Assembly: GCF_902362185.1 (NCBI RefSeq)
Contig: NC_044498.1
Span: forward strand, 42,596,036-42,660,035
Direction: 5' to 3'
DNA from: Chanos chanos
Lineage: Eukaryota; Chordata; Actinopteri; Gonorynchiformes; Chanidae
DNA length: 64,000 nucleotides
This document shows positions 37,501 to 54,900 of this stretch, in pieces. A program made the translations under genes and the position numbers. The notes beneath the pieces are model-generated. The model searched no databases. It was not told the DNA's origin and worked only from the letters and a program-made list of their open reading frames with translations. Positions within the stretch are counted from its first letter, which is position 1; each line of letters begins with the position of its first letter.

Positions 37501-37767
37501 CACATTGTGTGTTCTGACAGCAGGACATTAAACACCCCGCAAAAACACGTTCCTGTTTGGTAACTGTGGACTATTTGTGCATTTATGTCAATCTGGGAAG
37601 GGTGATAATCTGATGCTGTATCTAAGTGATGGGTGTTTCTCTCTCTCGTTTTAGGTGGAGATATTGCACATAATGGGAGCAACGGAATCATAATCACTCT
37701 GTCTTTAGTCTGCGTTGCTCTATCACTTATAATACTTTTTGTGTGTTACCATCGCAAGAAGCATTGA
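31566..37767 (+). CDS. B7-family immunoglobulin membrane protein, HHLA2-like (4 exons, 264 aa)
   Basis: Exons are 31566-31614, 35567-35920, 36292-36570 and 37655-37767, with phases 1, 1 and 1. Exon 1 encodes the signal peptide MLSFVYLVFIVFTRSA and ends on donor GTAAGC. Exon 2 encodes an IgV domain with C40 and C116 in the ED-x-GKYLC context. Exon 3 encodes an IgC-like domain in which both expected cysteines are replaced (Y155 and F208). Exon 4 encodes a transmembrane segment (about 239-258) and a short tail, YHRKKH. N-glycosylation sequons occur at 85, 98, 147, 148, 174, 186 and 205. The stretches VHSFYYGRDQLERQ, NRTGLF, NGNASL and NHLLKQ are closest by eye to human HHLA2, then VTCN1 and CD276. 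B7 proteins modulate T-cell activation from the cell surface. Human HHLA2 has a third Ig domain, absent here. Orthology within the B7 group is unsettled. Confidence 0.85.
33459..35228. repeat. Dispersed cluster of a TTACACYGAATGAC motif
   Basis: In intron 1 of the B7-like gene, variants of one motif recur in both orientations. Copies are at 33459-33474 (reverse), 33785-33799, 33811-33822 (partial), 34613-34639 (back to back, palindromic), 34661-34675, 34827-34840 (partial), 35014-35029 and 35215-35228. The spacing is irregular, from tens of bases to several hundred. It is not one of the listed microsatellites. It may be a decayed satellite or several termini of one transposon family. Confidence 0.5.
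34325..34530 (+). mobile_element. tRNA-derived SINE
   Basis: The head contains the RNA polymerase III B box GGTTCAATTCC at 34367-34377. The body carries CCTTGAGCAAGGCACTTAAC and, further on, CTGCCCACTGCTCC and GGATGGGTTAAATGCAGAG, hallmarks of a widespread fish SINE. The A-box region is degraded. The element lies in intron 1 of the B7-like gene in the sense direction and is followed by a GT run. The exact family was not resolved. Confidence 0.8.
37158..37465. mobile_element. LINE 3'-tail fragment
   Basis: The stretch contains GGTCGCCAGTCCATCGCAGG and, further on, GTCTTTGGACTGTGGGAGG and AACATGCAAACTCCACACAG, a highly conserved repeat found across fish genomes as the tail of a LINE family (RTE-X/Expander-like, from memory). 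It lies in the last intron of the B7-like gene. No reverse transcriptase frame is present, so this is a 5'-truncated copy. Confidence 0.7.
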
Positions 37768-38369
37768 AGGAACTGGACTTAACACCGAACAGACACCGCC
37801 TAGAAATCTTTCATGAAGTGCTTGCATTTATTCCCTGTAAAAAAGCTTCCCCGATGTAATCACACAGAGACGTGCTGGAGCAAGCTTTAATGTTCACCCT
37901 CGGGGGCGATTTCTTGAGGTGTCCCTGTTTAAAATGGGCCTGTGAACATGACAGCCTCAGCACTGCATGAATGCCTAGTGTGATTTTGCAATGGGATTAA
38001 TAACCATCTCCTGGCCCTAACTTGTGCATGACAAGTACCATGATTTCCCAATGACACATTAACCTGAAAATTCAAATTCATCTCAAACCTACGACAGGCA
38101 AAAAAAAGAAAATGGTGCAGAAACACCTGCTTTCAGAGATGAATTAGATGATATCTAGAAGAAGTCACATCTTCTGACTTTCCTTTTTTCGCCTTTAATA
38201 CCCAGTGTTTTCCAATCAAAGATATTTTGTAGTGAAACAATAACACATTTCAATTTTTTTTAATAATAACAACAAGGTTTTTTTTTTTTTTTAAACTTGT
38301 TTACACACAGTTAAACGTATAATAATATATAGTTTCATAATCAGCTGTGGATTAATTTTTAAACAAAAC

Positions 38370-38375
38370 TTTATT
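38370..38375 (-). terminator. Candidate poly(A) signal of zbtb8os
   Basis: TTTATT on the plus strand is AATAAA on the minus strand, 193 bp past the archease stop codon. Confidence 0.5.
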
Positions 38376-38386
38376 TAATATAACAT

Positions 38387-38392
38387 AATAAA
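38387..38392 (+). terminator. Candidate poly(A) signal of the B7-like gene
   Basis: AATAAA about 620 bp past the stop codon, followed by the GT-containing stretch AGGTGTGCAGTGTT. Confidence 0.5.
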
Positions 38393-38567
38393 AGGTGTGC
38401 AGTGTTCACATCCATCTGTGCTATGTCAGCTCTGTCCCTTTGTTATGATTTAACACAGCTTTGTGTTATACGTCAGCTTTGGGAAGGAGTCTCTGTAAAC
38501 AAAGGATTTATTCTGAAAATATTCATATAAATCATAAAAGGAGAGATTTCTCTGTGGTTTCCATGAG

Positions 38568-41500
38568 TTAGATATCGATGATGACAAAGATCTCGGGTTT
38601 CTTCTTATCATGTATTTGCATGGCTGAGTAAGTGATTGCTTTCACCTCCGTCCCCTTAAACAGAGAAGAGACCCATCATTTCTTCCATGTTACTTACAAA
38701 TTGTATCAAATTTATACTTTGACAATCACAAAGTTTTTATTAGATATTTAAGAGTGTTGAATTTATGACATGGCCATTGCAATGTAAACAAATGCTGAAC
38801 AGTGCAGAACTAGAACTTGTGCTCTTTGAAGTTATCTTCTTGGTCTACATGAAGTGTTCCAAAAGCATTCATTTCCTAAACTCTCAGTAATGCTCTCATG
38901 GGCCATGTGACTTCCTTTCAGTTTTTCTTGAGACATGTGTGAAGCACTTGTGGGGCAGGTGGTTCACAAGGCCTTCGTTGTTCTGTTTTCAGTGTGTTAC
39001 TGGAAGTCATTTGAAACCACTGCAGAGTACATTTACCATCCCAAAAAAATCCAAAAAAACTGCACTATCCACCTACACTACAGTGCACCTATTATATAAG
39101 ATTTACAACACACCCACCTTGCCACAAAATATGTGTTCAGAGTAAACTTTAATTGAAGTTTGACTCATGACATTTACTGAAATGTTTGTAATATTCGGAA
39201 CAACGCATAAGACGGTCTGGAATGACCTCACAGAAATTCCTAGATGCGTTGGTTCCAACAGTGGTAAAAGGAAGGAATTCCATAACCATGGGTACAACAC
39301 TCCACTTACCTGTGGATGTTTAGAAAGGTTGAATTCCTCTCCCCACCTGTACAAACACACACACAACATAGCTGACTGTCCAATATGTCTCCTTCACTTT
39401 ATCCATCAGATGTAATAGGAATGATGAGCACATTTTGGCAGTAATCTCACAAACACACCCACACTGCAGTTTACAGTTATCAGCTAATACTCGAAGGCCT
39501 CCTCACTTTTCTTGCAGTGGCGGGAAAAGCAGGGTTTTTTTTTAATAGCCTTAGATGGTCCCAAAGGCTCTGTGATTTGAACCTGCTGTCTGCTCTCTAA
39601 AACTGCCAAAGCCAAGTTACAAGGAACTGTATGAAGCATCATATTTCTTATCAAAAGATGACTGCTATCTACTTGGAAATGCCTGTCCATGCTGTTTACT
39701 GATTCCCATCCATGAGCAATATATAAATTTTAGTGCAGTTTACGCACTTTTGGTTTTTGGTTTACTCAAGCGTAATATCCACTGACAAAACACCTTAGAA
39801 CTGATTCAGTGTATGAAACCTCCTGCTTCTTGATTTCTCAAAGACCCTATGTCGTTGTTCTTGTTCCCTACAGGAGGATTAGTAACTGTTAAAACTAGAG
39901 GACAGGTGTGTTATTTCCAGCTAAATCTAATCTGAACTGCATCATACTCAGGGGGATTTGTCACAGTTCTTTCCAGCTAAATAAAATCTCGTCTGTGCTG
40001 ATGGCATATTACTCACAAACAGAACTGAATTCTATTGAAAGAATGTATTGTCACGGAGGGGTCAGACAAAGTTTTCCAAAACGTTTTATGGGTGGAATCA
40101 CATTGTGGTTTATTCATTTCACCAAGCGCCATGCTGTCGGCAAGTTGTGCCAAAGCGATGGGTTTTTGTCCTGACGTGCTGTTTTCATATTTCTGTCAGA
40201 GTGTGTTGTCTTCCAAGTATTGGGTCTGCTTCTCAAGAATGCTTTTTATTCCTGTCAAAATGTTGTTGAAAAGCCCCTTTGAATCAGAGTCCAAATAATA
40301 TCAAAAGTTTTGGCAGATTCTTCTATATTAAAACACCAACTATGTAGACAAGAACAGAAATGAATAACTGCTTAAACTATTGGCAGAAAACCCTCATTTA
40401 TGTGATATGATTTGTCATACAACTGACTTGCGCTTTAAATCAACCCTCTATTTATTTCTAGTGAAGGTACTTCTGACTACTAGGAGAAAAAAAGAATCAA
40501 TTCTGAAATTGGATTGTCTGCATTCCTCTGAACAACAAAATTCATTTTGTGAAGCTTAAGTTGTTTTTGGATCTAACCTCCTTTTAGGTTTCACTATTTA
40601 ACACCTTTGTAGATTGGGATCTCTAGTGACTTTCCCTATGAAACCATTCACTGTCACCTCCCACTTGCCATGTAAGAATACCCACCCTGTCAATAGTGAG
40701 GTTGTGAAACATTGTGTTATTTTACCTGAAATGTGATACTATCTTTTCTGTTTTAAAAAAAAACAGCCATTCTCACGTCAATGAGCCAAAATAAAACACA
40801 GTTGATAGAGCACTGAGCAGAAATCCAGGGGGAGTTAAAACTCAAAGCGCCTTTGGATTTTCTTTCAAGTAAAGCCGAACTACAAGTAAACCTGATTGGA
40901 ACGTGAACAAAGTGGCTTTTGTTTAAGGTAGTGTTCCAGCTACAATGTCACACTTCATTTCACGAATCGGAAAGGGCTTGTTGAGTGAAAAGGAGATACT
41001 GCTTGACATAAGCAGAAATCTTAGATGATGGTCACTAAGTCACAAACACAGTAATTCCACCTACTTTACGCACCTCCTGAGCAAATAATGTCGGAAGCAC
41101 GCATAGATATATGTTAGATCTTTAGTCGGGTGCAAGAGATCAAAACAATATTCCAAATTCATTTTAGTGAGAGCTGTACTAAGACGAACATAAAGCTTTT
41201 TATATAACAATTCTTTTGCGATCCATCCAGCTGAGAATAAAACTGCAACTGGAACATTAAACAAAAGCCACTTTCTTGCTGTCACTGCTCAGGCTGAAAG
41301 TTTCTTCAACTGTATCTCATCAAAGAGTACATTTAAGTCAGAGCAATTAACTTCATTTGTCATGTGAATAAATCATATTCCTTTGTGATTTCCGATACAC
41401 ACATTAGATTTTAAGGCAACTGCTCAGATCTGATTTTTTTTTTTTTTTTTTTTTTTTGCTTTATACATATTAAATGCCAGTAAACTTTCAGTAAATTAGC

Positions 41501-44185
41501 CCCTTTATCACCTATTACTCACACTCCTCCAAGTAATGATTGCAGCTGGCCTGATGTGATATATGTATTGTTTTAAGGTGGTCTTTGATGAACCTACCCG
41601 ATAGAGCGAATTCTGAAGTGCATTCGGTCTAGATGGACAACTTTAACTTCCTAGAAGACAGAGAAGAGCAACAACATTCATGTCCAACAGACGGGTCCAC
41701 TTCAACAGTCACATTTTAACGTCTGCACAAATAAATATATTCACATAGCGATAACACATACACACAATCATACAGCAGGAGAATTCCTGCCAACACTTAT
41801 TTATGTGGATATTTCTAGACTGTGCCCCAAATGTAAATAGGTCAAATATAAAAAGTATTTTGAAAGGTCACATTTGGCCATTTCACCGCTAATCTCTCAT
41901 TAATGAGGAAGCATGTGAGTTTTGTAAGTACAAGCCCAATGGAAGCCTCCATAGAGAATAGAATATGAAATGGAATATCTATTTTTTTCCTTTTAAGCAT
42001 AAATCAACAGCCACATCAACCTGTCAGGGAGATACGACACACATACCTCCTTTGATACATGTGATGCCAATCAAAGCACATTAAATACACTTTCAAAAAA
42101 AACCAAAAACAAAGCAAACAAAGGTAGGTATGGAAAGTACCCTGGGAATGAAAAAAACATCTGCACTGAACTTGAAGAGCCAATCATCTAAGAAGTGGAA
42201 CAAAAGGGACTCCATATCTTCACCTGAGGAGAGGAACAGAAGGGTCTTTGTCTGTGGCTGACAAGAGAACACATTAATATCTGTTACATCCCTAAATAAA
42301 TCAAGCCACGTCACTGTTAAACCAGGAGACACCCTGACGACAACACTGCTTCTTTGTCCTGAAACAATGTTGGACTTTTGCCACTGACTCAACTCAAAAA
42401 CATGATTTAAGAGAATATGCATTCCTAAAGTCAATCAGTGCTGTGTGATAAGTTGTAAGACCAGACAGTTACTCTTTAGATAATACAAACTTACAACCAT
42501 TTAACACAAAACATTGCTTATCTCACCGTTCAGCAATGGGTATCTGTTACCATGACTGCTGTATAAACATCCCAAGCTTCATAAAGTTTTATGAATGCCA
42601 AACTAGGGTTAAAGAAAAATTTTGCAGCCACCTGACTCACCCTCAGACTCAACTTCGATGGTATCGATGGGCTCTACAGTTTCCGTGTCTGTCATATAAC
42701 CAAACATAGCCATTGCACACTGTTCAAATGCTTCCTCCAGTGAGTCTCCCCATGAATGCAACCTAAATACACACACAGTCATTAACCAAAGCACATGTAC
42801 AATGATGAGGTATTTTTAGACAGGGGTGTATAAAGTAAAAGTAGAAGTACTCTTGCTAAAAAAAAAAAAAAAGTACTCTAAGTAGAGTTAAAGTATCTGA
42901 AAAATAAGTGAGAGTATAATAGTTACTCATTTACAATTTACAAAAACAGTTGTCAGTTTAACTCTCCTTAGAGTACTTTTTTTTTTAACAAAAGTACTTC
43001 TACTTTAACTTTATCCATCCCTGTTTTTAGAAATCAGAGTCAACTTTGTCTTAACACAACTCTGTGAGGGCTCAAGACTGGAAATATGGCTTTTAGACAC
43101 TGACATGACCACACAAAAATTAGTCGCAAGAAGAATTTTGGCATTTGACAGAATGTATGTAAGACTTTCTGATTAGAGATGAGCACCTGGTAACTTCACT
43201 GTTAAGCAGTTTTTGTGCTTGAAAAACAAAGCTCAATCGAAAAATAAAGCACAGTCACCACACGAGTCAAAGCATGATTTCATAACAAGATGACATTTGA
43301 TACATGTGAAACTAGAGGTTTACCTCTCATATTATGGGGGCCTTACGTGTGAAACTGGACCCAAAGGACACATGATATCTAAGATATTCAACAGTGAAAC
43401 TTCCTCATGAGAATGATTTTGATGTTATCATTATCTTTCACTCATGATTAAGAAAACATTGCATTTTTATCGCTTTCTAAGGGTGCCGAGGCTTCTTATA
43501 AAATAAAATTTTATTTCTGATTGGAACACAGAACCCATAGAATCTAAGTGTTGTTTTCATTATTTCTGTGTACTTTACAAACAGAGCGGCTATGTTACGA
43601 AACGAAATAAATAAATCTATACATATTGCTATTTTAAAAGCACCGTTTAAACTGATTTAGAATCGCGCTGTGCTGTTTTATATGCTGTACCGTACGAGCA
43701 CTGGAAAAGTAATTTTAAATAATTTTATAAACGGCTTGTGCTCATCTCGCTGTAGCACCACTGTTCTGGGTTTAGTCCACTGGATTGAGGAGGGAACGAT
43801 GACATGTTTTTAAGAGGCCTTGGTCTTGCCATGAACAGCAAACACTTCGTCCATACAAACTGGTTAATGAAGAAACATTGTGCTGGTCAGAGTAGCGGGA
43901 CTATAAAATGAAGGAACTTACTGGACATCAGCTGTGTGATCCAAATCTGAAATAACAGATGATATGTTACATTTTTCGTCTCCTTGTCAAGTGTTTCACC
44001 TCGTTAAATCAACACTTTGTCGTTCCATATTAAAACACACGAGGCAGCAATCGGTCAGTACTCATTTTCGAACACAACAATAACCCAAGATCACTTCACT
44101 CACATTCATATTTCTTGGTGATGGCTGGGTATTTAGCCTTTATTGCTTTTTGGGCTTCCGTAAGATCGAGTTCACGATCATTCAT
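38568..44185 (-). CDS. zbtb8os: Archease, tRNA-splicing ligase cofactor (7 exons, 162 aa)
   Basis: Exons in transcript order are 44185-44104, 43946-43922, 42762-42641, 42223-42141, 41650-41598, 39346-39310 and 38654-38568, all in phase. The protein is 162 residues against 167 in human. It contains the archease signature YLDHTADVQLHSWGDSLEEA near residue 28, FEQCAMAMFGYMTD, the LLFHFLDDWLFKFSAD segment and the closing FVIIDI with its conserved acidic residue. Archease activates the RTCB RNA ligase, letting it turn over during tRNA exon ligation and XBP1 mRNA splicing. Exon 2 is only 25 nt. The exon 4 donor (GTACTT) is weak but forced by the flanking frames. It is head-to-head with rbbp4, as in human 1p35. 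Despite the symbol, no ZBTB8 exon lies nearby. Confidence 0.95.
41437..41458. repeat. T homopolymer run in zbtb8os
   Basis: A T run of about 21 in intron 5 of zbtb8os, on the exon 6 side of exon 5. Confidence 0.85.
42821..43023. mobile_element. hAT-type MITE with perfect 8-bp target duplication
   Basis: The left end is CAGGGGTGTATAAAGT and the right end, read on the minus strand, is CAGGGATGGATAAAGT. Both continue into AAAGTAGAAGTACT. The octamer TTTTTAGA flanks the element exactly (42813-42820 and 43024-43031). Terminal CAGGG and an 8-bp duplication fit the hAT superfamily. At 203 bp with no coding capacity it is a MITE. It lies in intron 2 of zbtb8os. Confidence 0.92.
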
Positions 44186-44596
44186 TTTGAAATAATTGTT
44201 GCTGTCCTATGAAACTTCCCATCGAGCGAGATACAACATGAGGAAGTATAAACAAGCTCACGCTGTCACCGGTTTTTCACAATAAAAGTCCAACTTTAGA
44301 AAAGTAGGTTTCGACTGATAGCAAATAATGAACAATTTTCATTTTTTCTCTTTATAGTAAGTCATGATGCGCATTATATAGTATCAATGTATTAACAGCT
44401 GTTGTTAAAATTAATTTTATTAATAAAAGTACTATTTGGGGGGAAATAACTGTGTACGTAATGTCCGCCGTCAGTATTCTCCACTCCGATAGGTGCTCTG
44501 GACAGCGCTATCGCCATTGAATGTTGGCGCGTCTTGCGGTTTTGTGATTCTCAAGGAAGCGTGCCTGCTTGTTGTGTATATTGTATATATTTCGGC
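44186..44596. promoter_or_regulatory. Bidirectional promoter between zbtb8os and rbbp4
   Basis: Only 411 bp separate the two start codons, which point away from each other, so both promoters must share this space. An E2F-like site, TTGGCGCG, lies at 44524-44531, 66 bp before the rbbp4 ATG. No TATA box is evident. The same divergent arrangement exists in human. E2F control would fit the S-phase role of RBBP4 but is inferred. Confidence 0.65.
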
Positions 44597-51547
<6,951 letters not shown>

Positions 51548-51995
51548 ATGAAAAGAGTCAATAAACAGAACACCCCCCCAGTTTCATCCCTGGCTACCTG
51601 GATGGTGTGTCTTCGTCTCAGCTTCTTTCAAACTCACGGATTGCTTTCCTTTCATGTGTGACAGATCTGAGTGGAACAATCCTAACATGCTGTACCATAT
51701 GCATCAGGGCAATCAGCTACTTACAACATCTCATTCAGTAAAATGGATGTGATGGGGTTTTTTTTATTGGTCGATCAAGATCAGTCACACCCCAGTCATC
51801 TCAGGTGTCCTTTGAGCATTATCTTATAAATGGTCTGAATCCCCATTTGAAATTTCAGTCATTGGTTATTGTACATAGACAACTAGGGATTTAAGTGTCA
51901 ACTTTTTTTTTTGTTTGATGGCATCACAGTTGTGTATTTTGTTTGTTGTTCTATTTAAATACCTCTGAAGTGGCATTTCCATGTCTTTTTTTTTT

Positions 51996-52001
51996 TTTAT
52001 T
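51996..52001 (-). terminator. Candidate sync poly(A) signal
   Basis: TTTATT on the plus strand is AATAAA on the minus strand, about 264 bp past the sync stop codon. The neighbouring T run also contains this hexamer by chance composition, so the call is tentative. Confidence 0.35.
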
Positions 52002-52016
52002 GAACTACTTTATCAA

Positions 52017-52022
52017 AATAAA
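52017..52022 (+). terminator. Candidate rbbp4 poly(A) signal
   Basis: AATAAA about 470 bp past the stop codon, following a T-rich tract. Confidence 0.5.
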
Positions 52023-52264
52023 AGGACATTACGTCATCATCATGCAAATTGTAACTTGTAAAGATTTGAATATTAAATTTACGTTTTCTGTCTTCATTAA
52101 TAGCAACTTAAAAGTTATAAAAACTTTTAAAGTTTGCAATTTTGATATAGGACCATGTACTACAGATCACAAAACACCACCGTAAGAGTACACTGCACAT
52201 AGAAGGGTGATTACTGATACGTTCAGAGTCTGAGAATACTGCTGTGCAAAACCGAAATCTCTTC

Positions 52265-54632
52265 TCACTCCTCAGTCCGGGTCCGCGACCCGTCTTGATC
52301 AACTACAGTCCTCCTGCAAACACAAATAGTTAATGGCACATTGAATAACACAGTACAAAGACTCTTTGTTTCGTTTCACTATTAGTATTTTAGTAGTGTC
52401 ATTGGGTAAAATGGCAGTTTTGTGTCGTCATGAAAGCTTGAACAGACCTGTAGAAATCCAGTTGTGTGAGAAGCATGCTTCTGAGTTCTTCCAACTGTCT
52501 GTTTACGTTTATCTGAACCTGAAGCTCTGTTTTTAGCTCCCTCATACTCTCCTCCAGAGAAAACACAGCCTCCTACAGATGAAGAGTAAGGATAATTGCA
52601 AATCCCACAACATTCGTGCAATAGGGTTCACCATGAAATTGTTGATGTAGGACAGAGACTGGAGCTCCGTAGAGTTTCTTTGTACCTCTTTTCTCCCCCT
52701 TTGTCCATACCTTGTACTGGGCCATGGTCTCTCTCCTTTGCTCTTCCATCAGGGCTAGTCTTTGTTCCAGGCAGGTCTTCTGTAGTTCCAGCTTCTGGCT
52801 CTCATCTTTCAGGGGCTTCAGTCGTGTTCTCAGGTCTTGCCCCAGCTCCCTGGTCCTGCGTAAGGCCTCTTCCCCCACCTGTCTCCTCCTCAGCAGAGCC
52901 ATCACCCGTGGCTCATACCTGCAAAAGAAGATGCTGCTTCAGCATCTCACAGATGCTAATAGTAATGCTGGTCCACAAATGGCATTAAATATATGTGTTG
53001 TATGCAACAAGAGGTGCTGTTTGGGGAGCAGGATTTCAACCCGTCCTCCAAGAACACCTACCATTCCACGTATTTTGTGTAATCTATCACTTGAAGTTTT
53101 ACCACGTGGTCTTATAGTTGATTCGAGAAAATATGTAAAACATTGAGGTTTTTCCTGAATTTAGCCGAGAACATCAGTGGCAAGATCAGGATAAGGCTCA
53201 TCATACATTAGAAGCATTGCTTGGGTAAGTAATCATGCAGTTTGACTGAATTGATCGTCAGTCCATTTGGCATTAGATTCACCATTCCAAAGACTAATAA
53301 TACCAAATGCAGCATAGAGGAACCAATACCATTGCTCTACACTCCTCATGCTGCTGCGGGCATAGCGACCAAACTCCATGGAGGCTCTTCGACAGTGGGA
53401 CAGGTCACTCATTGCCCGGGGTCGGCGCCGGCTCCTCAGTCCCTCCTCCAGGGCTACCAGATGGTTCCTATGGGCTTCGCGGATATGGGAGGTCTCCTGA
53501 ATGAGATCCAGAACCTGAGACTGGAGCTCCTCCTGCAGGGTACAAAAGCATTTTACAGACATCTCTCTTACACAATACTTTCAAAGGTTCAATACCACAG
53601 CTGTTTTTCTCCACTGACTGCTTTCATTTGCAGTTCAGTTGAAACTACTCACATGTTGAACGTCCTGTAAAAGGAATGCTCTGTATCGGAACTTTTGAGA
53701 GGACCAACCCAAAAGTGCACTCTTCTAACAATTTATTTTGTCGCTTTTATCAGTTTCTGTAAAATTAGGTTGTATTCCTCTGTGAGACTTTAAGCCAATG
53801 TACCAAACTGATAAATAATAGATAATAGTGCCTAGAATTTAGGGGATTTCCCCATCCCAATCACTCTGTGATATCCATATAAAAATATACGGATGAATGT
53901 ATCATACCTAGAGGCTACTCTCAACATAACACAGGTGTATTATACTTTAAATAATAATGAATGGATGTACTGTTTCACATGACTGTCATTGTATCTTACC
54001 TGCGTGAGAACAAGTTGAGCAACCTCATACTGTTGAGCTGCCATGGTAACCTGAGTCTGTATACAATCCCTGACCATGGCAAACAACTTCCTCTTCACCT
54101 GGCTCATTTCCTCCTGCAGTCTCTGTTTCTCCAGCTGTGTGCAGGACAGTTCACTACGTGTCTTAGTCAGCTGCAGCCGCATTTCCTGCACAGCCTGCAA
54201 CATGGGTTGTTCCAGCTGCAGCAGTTCCTGCACCAGCGCATCCCTCTTCCGTTCCAAATCACCCACTTCCCCAATGCACTTCTCAAAGAGGAAGGCCAGG
54301 TCCTCGGTATTCTGAACTTCCCTCTGCACTGGAGGCAATGCCAGGTCTGAGAAGTGAGCTTGAGCTATATAGCCATCCTTGACATCAACAAAGTCACCAG
54401 TGTCAGGATTTGAATCACCTGTAAAGTTAATCTCACAATGTACCTCCCCAATGTTCATACTGTTTCTCTCGGGGTCTTCTTCCATCAAAACCCTCCTCCT
54501 TTCGGAATATTCCTCTCTAAAAGACATCTCCTGTGGGTGTCCCTCATCCTCTTCACTCCTCTCAGGGCATTCACTTACAGCCTCCATATTCTCTGTCTGT
54601 GATCCTTCTTGACCAGTCAAAGGTTTTTCCAT
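52265..54632 (-). CDS. sync: Syncoilin, intermediate filament-like protein (5 coding exons, 405 aa)
   Basis: Coding exons in transcript order are 54632-54000, 53532-53330, 52918-52711, 52572-52448 and 52313-52265, in phase, giving 405 residues against 482 in human. Residues 1-100 are acidic and probably disordered. From about residue 105 (EDLAFLFEKCIGEVGDLERK) the protein is a long heptad-rich coiled coil as in an intermediate filament rod, running through exons 2-4. A short tail ends RTRTEE. Syncoilin is a muscle protein that binds desmin and alpha-dystrobrevin and links filaments to the dystrophin complex. Identification rests on the rod sequence, the exon pattern and the position next to rbbp4, as in human 1p35. 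The ATG lies three bases after a splice acceptor (54636-54637 on plus), so the 5' UTR is in an upstream exon. Exon 2 uses a weak donor, GTATTG. Confidence 0.9.
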
Positions 54633-54837
54633 CACCTGAGCGGCAAGAAAAGGTTTTTTTTGTTACTAGAACAGAATCCCAGGACACAACTTAACAGCTT
54701 ATATGCAGATGTTGATTATTTGTAAGATTCTCATCAAAATAGCGAAATAAACAAGTAAACAACTAATAAATACAGTTAGAAAACAAAAGTTCATTCGATT
54801 ATGGTGAAAATGTAATGTACAGTGAAAAGCTAATCAC

Positions 54838-54900
54838 CTCCTTGACCCAACAGAGCGCTGCTAACTTAGCCAGCGATGATCAGTTAGCTACGAGGACATT
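54838..54900 (-). other. Candidate non-coding first exon of sync
   Basis: On the minus strand a short stretch ends in GGTCAAGGAG followed by GTGATT, a usable donor, about 200 bp upstream of the sync coding exon. An AT-rich TTAATATAG element lies just upstream. The sync start codon needs such an exon. This is the nearest candidate, but transcription start and donor use are inferred. Confidence 0.3.

Larger units (their letters stand above)
37768..38567. other. Convergent 3' UTRs of the B7-like gene and zbtb8os
   Basis: The stop codon of the B7-like gene (37765-37767, plus) and that of zbtb8os (38568-38570, minus) face each other across 800 bp. Poly(A) signals of opposite strand lie 12 bases apart at 38370-38375 (minus) and 38387-38392 (plus), so the two mature 3' ends probably overlap by tens of bases. 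No other gene is seen. Confidence 0.65.
51548..52264. other. Convergent 3' UTRs of rbbp4 and sync
   Basis: The two stop codons face each other across 717 bp. Poly(A) signals of opposite strand lie close together: AATAAA on plus at 52017-52022 and on minus at 51996-52001. An earlier plus-strand AATAAA at 51560 is only 13 bp past the rbbp4 stop and is an unlikely site. No further gene is seen. Confidence 0.65.

Noticed and set aside
52596-54350. Plus-strand open frames of up to 142 codons opposite sync
   Set aside because: They are shadows of the sync coding exons on the other strand.
54633-54635. GTG as the sync start codon
   Set aside because: It is the first codon after a splice acceptor; the next codon is a normal ATG.
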